From assembly GCF_042685105.1 (NCBI RefSeq), contig NZ_JBHUMO010000011.1, positions 1-61,525 of the forward strand: a stretch of DNA of 61,525 bases, written 5' to 3'. Position 1 is the first letter of the stretch. The number at the start of each line of letters is the position of its first letter. Origin of the DNA: Enterococcus_G camelliae (GTDB taxonomy: Bacteria > Bacillota > Bacilli > Lactobacillales > Enterococcaceae). Under the pieces are notes generated by a model. The model was not told where the DNA came from and made no database searches. It saw only the letters and a list, made by a program, of their open reading frames with translations. Shown here one piece after another: positions 61,128 through 61,525 of the stretch. The position numbers and the translations under genes are program-made.

Positions 61128-61434
61128 TTCTTATATGTCTTATCATCCTGATCCATATGTACGGTCGTATACCGATCGTGGCACAATGAAGTGGCTTGGT
61201 TTTTATTTAAGTGAACACACTTCAGAAATGCAAATAGACCAGGAAAAGCGAACGAAGCTTGTCCCACGCTATACTGCAATGACATTTCAAGCATGTATGA
61301 CTATTTTGGCTGAAAGCTATCAACAAAATAAACCGGTTGAAATTCAGCTTGATTTTTTACTACCAGAAGGTCAAGCTAAGCACTTAATAAAAGGAAGCGT
61401 TATAGGAATAGAAGAAAATAGTGGTTCATTGTAA
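61120..61434 (+). CDS. YolD-like protein
   Basis: A 104-residue protein (107 if the ATG at 61111 is used) of the YolD family, with DRGTMKWLGFYLSEH near residue 20 matching the family's DRG-x-KW core. YolD genes usually lie beside SOS-regulated Y-family polymerases such as Bacillus UvrX, as here. It overlaps the end of the polymerase gene and should share its LexA control. The molecular role is not established; members are sometimes compared with UmuD in function. Confidence 0.82.
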   Translation: MADSYMSYHPDPYVRSYTDRGTMKWLGFYLSEHTSEMQIDQEKRTKLVPRYTAMTFQACMTILAESYQQNKPVEIQLDFLLPEGQAKHLIKGSVIGIEENSGSL

Positions 61435-61513
61435 GATGAACTTAGCCACTTTCAAGCAATAAAAAAACGTCATAGCGAAAAATCGTGTATTATTGAAGTT
61501 CCAACACAATCAA

Positions 61514-61525
61514 TAAGGAGATTTT
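61514..61525 (+). promoter_or_regulatory. Ribosome binding site of a gene beyond the window
   Basis: AATAAGGAGATTTT ends the window; AAGGAG is at the right distance for a start codon just outside. 61435-61513 shows no gene. Confidence 0.5.

Noticed and set aside
1..61525. CRISPR arrays, insertion sequences or prophage genes
   Set aside because: No regularly spaced repeats, transposase, integrase or phage structural genes were seen in reading both strands.

Overview
The window reads as a chromosomal segment of a low-GC Firmicute, most likely of the Enterococcaceae (Lactobacillales). The grounds are AT-rich codon use, strong Shine-Dalgarno sites, an EbsA-type protein, fhs-lspA-rluD in front of a complete PyrR-controlled pyr operon, both kinds of class 1 dihydroorotate dehydrogenase, a tRNA without an encoded CCA, and a Firmicute-type LexA box. 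There is no rRNA, CRISPR array, insertion sequence or prophage. The genus call is inference from gene content.

Layout. 1-456: non-coding, with an unexplained 14-bp inverted repeat. 457-2589: a leftward DNA glycosylase-acetyltransferase fusion and a protein with a formylglycine-enzyme-like C-terminus. 2590-12105: housekeeping genes (T-box-controlled alaS, cardiolipin synthase, RNase H-like, EbsA-like, fhs, a HEPN-motif/CBS protein, lspA, rluD). 12106-23824: promoter, PyrR attenuator, then pyrR-pyrP-pyrB-pyrC-carA-carB-pyrK-pyrD-pyrF-pyrE and a terminator, the full route to UMP with uracil uptake. An alpha-carbonic anhydrase follows and may feed bicarbonate to CarAB. 24697-27133: rqcH and a membrane-anchored thioredoxin-like protein.

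27134-39643 is the most interesting part. Two aromatic amino-acid units stand in tandem: a predicted tryptophan ABC transporter with two binding proteins (trpX-trpX-trpY-trpZ), then aroE-aroF-aroB-aroC-tyrA-aroA-aroK-pheA. Each is preceded by a good promoter, a short leader peptide ending in the matching amino acids (two Trp codons; a Phe-Tyr-Phe-Ser-Tyr-Phe run), three mutually exclusive RNA arms directly after or close to the peptide stop codon, and intrinsic terminators. The two leaders share sequence motifs and look like paralogous ribosome-mediated attenuators. pheA appears to start at CTG.

39819-49119: an LCP-family protein, DegV, then a leftward, translationally coupled operon (oppA, dipeptide epimerase, NlpC/P60 peptidase, a beta-lactamase-fold protein lacking the usual catalytic Glu, GNAT) that looks like murein-peptide salvage, and the Ser/Thr symporter sstT. 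49209-54097: a methyltransferase, two unrecognised coiled-coil or acidic proteins, a small basic protein, a GNAT protein, a fumarate-type dihydroorotate dehydrogenase (pyrDA), and a short FemABX remnant. 54098-61525: a 1414-residue (or 1411-residue) 2-hydroxyacyl-CoA dehydratase activator-like protein divergent from a TetR regulator, a small membrane protein, tRNA-Leu(CAG), and a LexA-boxed umuC-like polymerase gene broken by one in-frame amber codon, followed by a YolD-like gene. The window ends on the ribosome binding site of the next gene.

Start codons were chosen by ribosome-binding-site spacing, coupling overlaps and family length, so several genes are shorter than their longest open frame.
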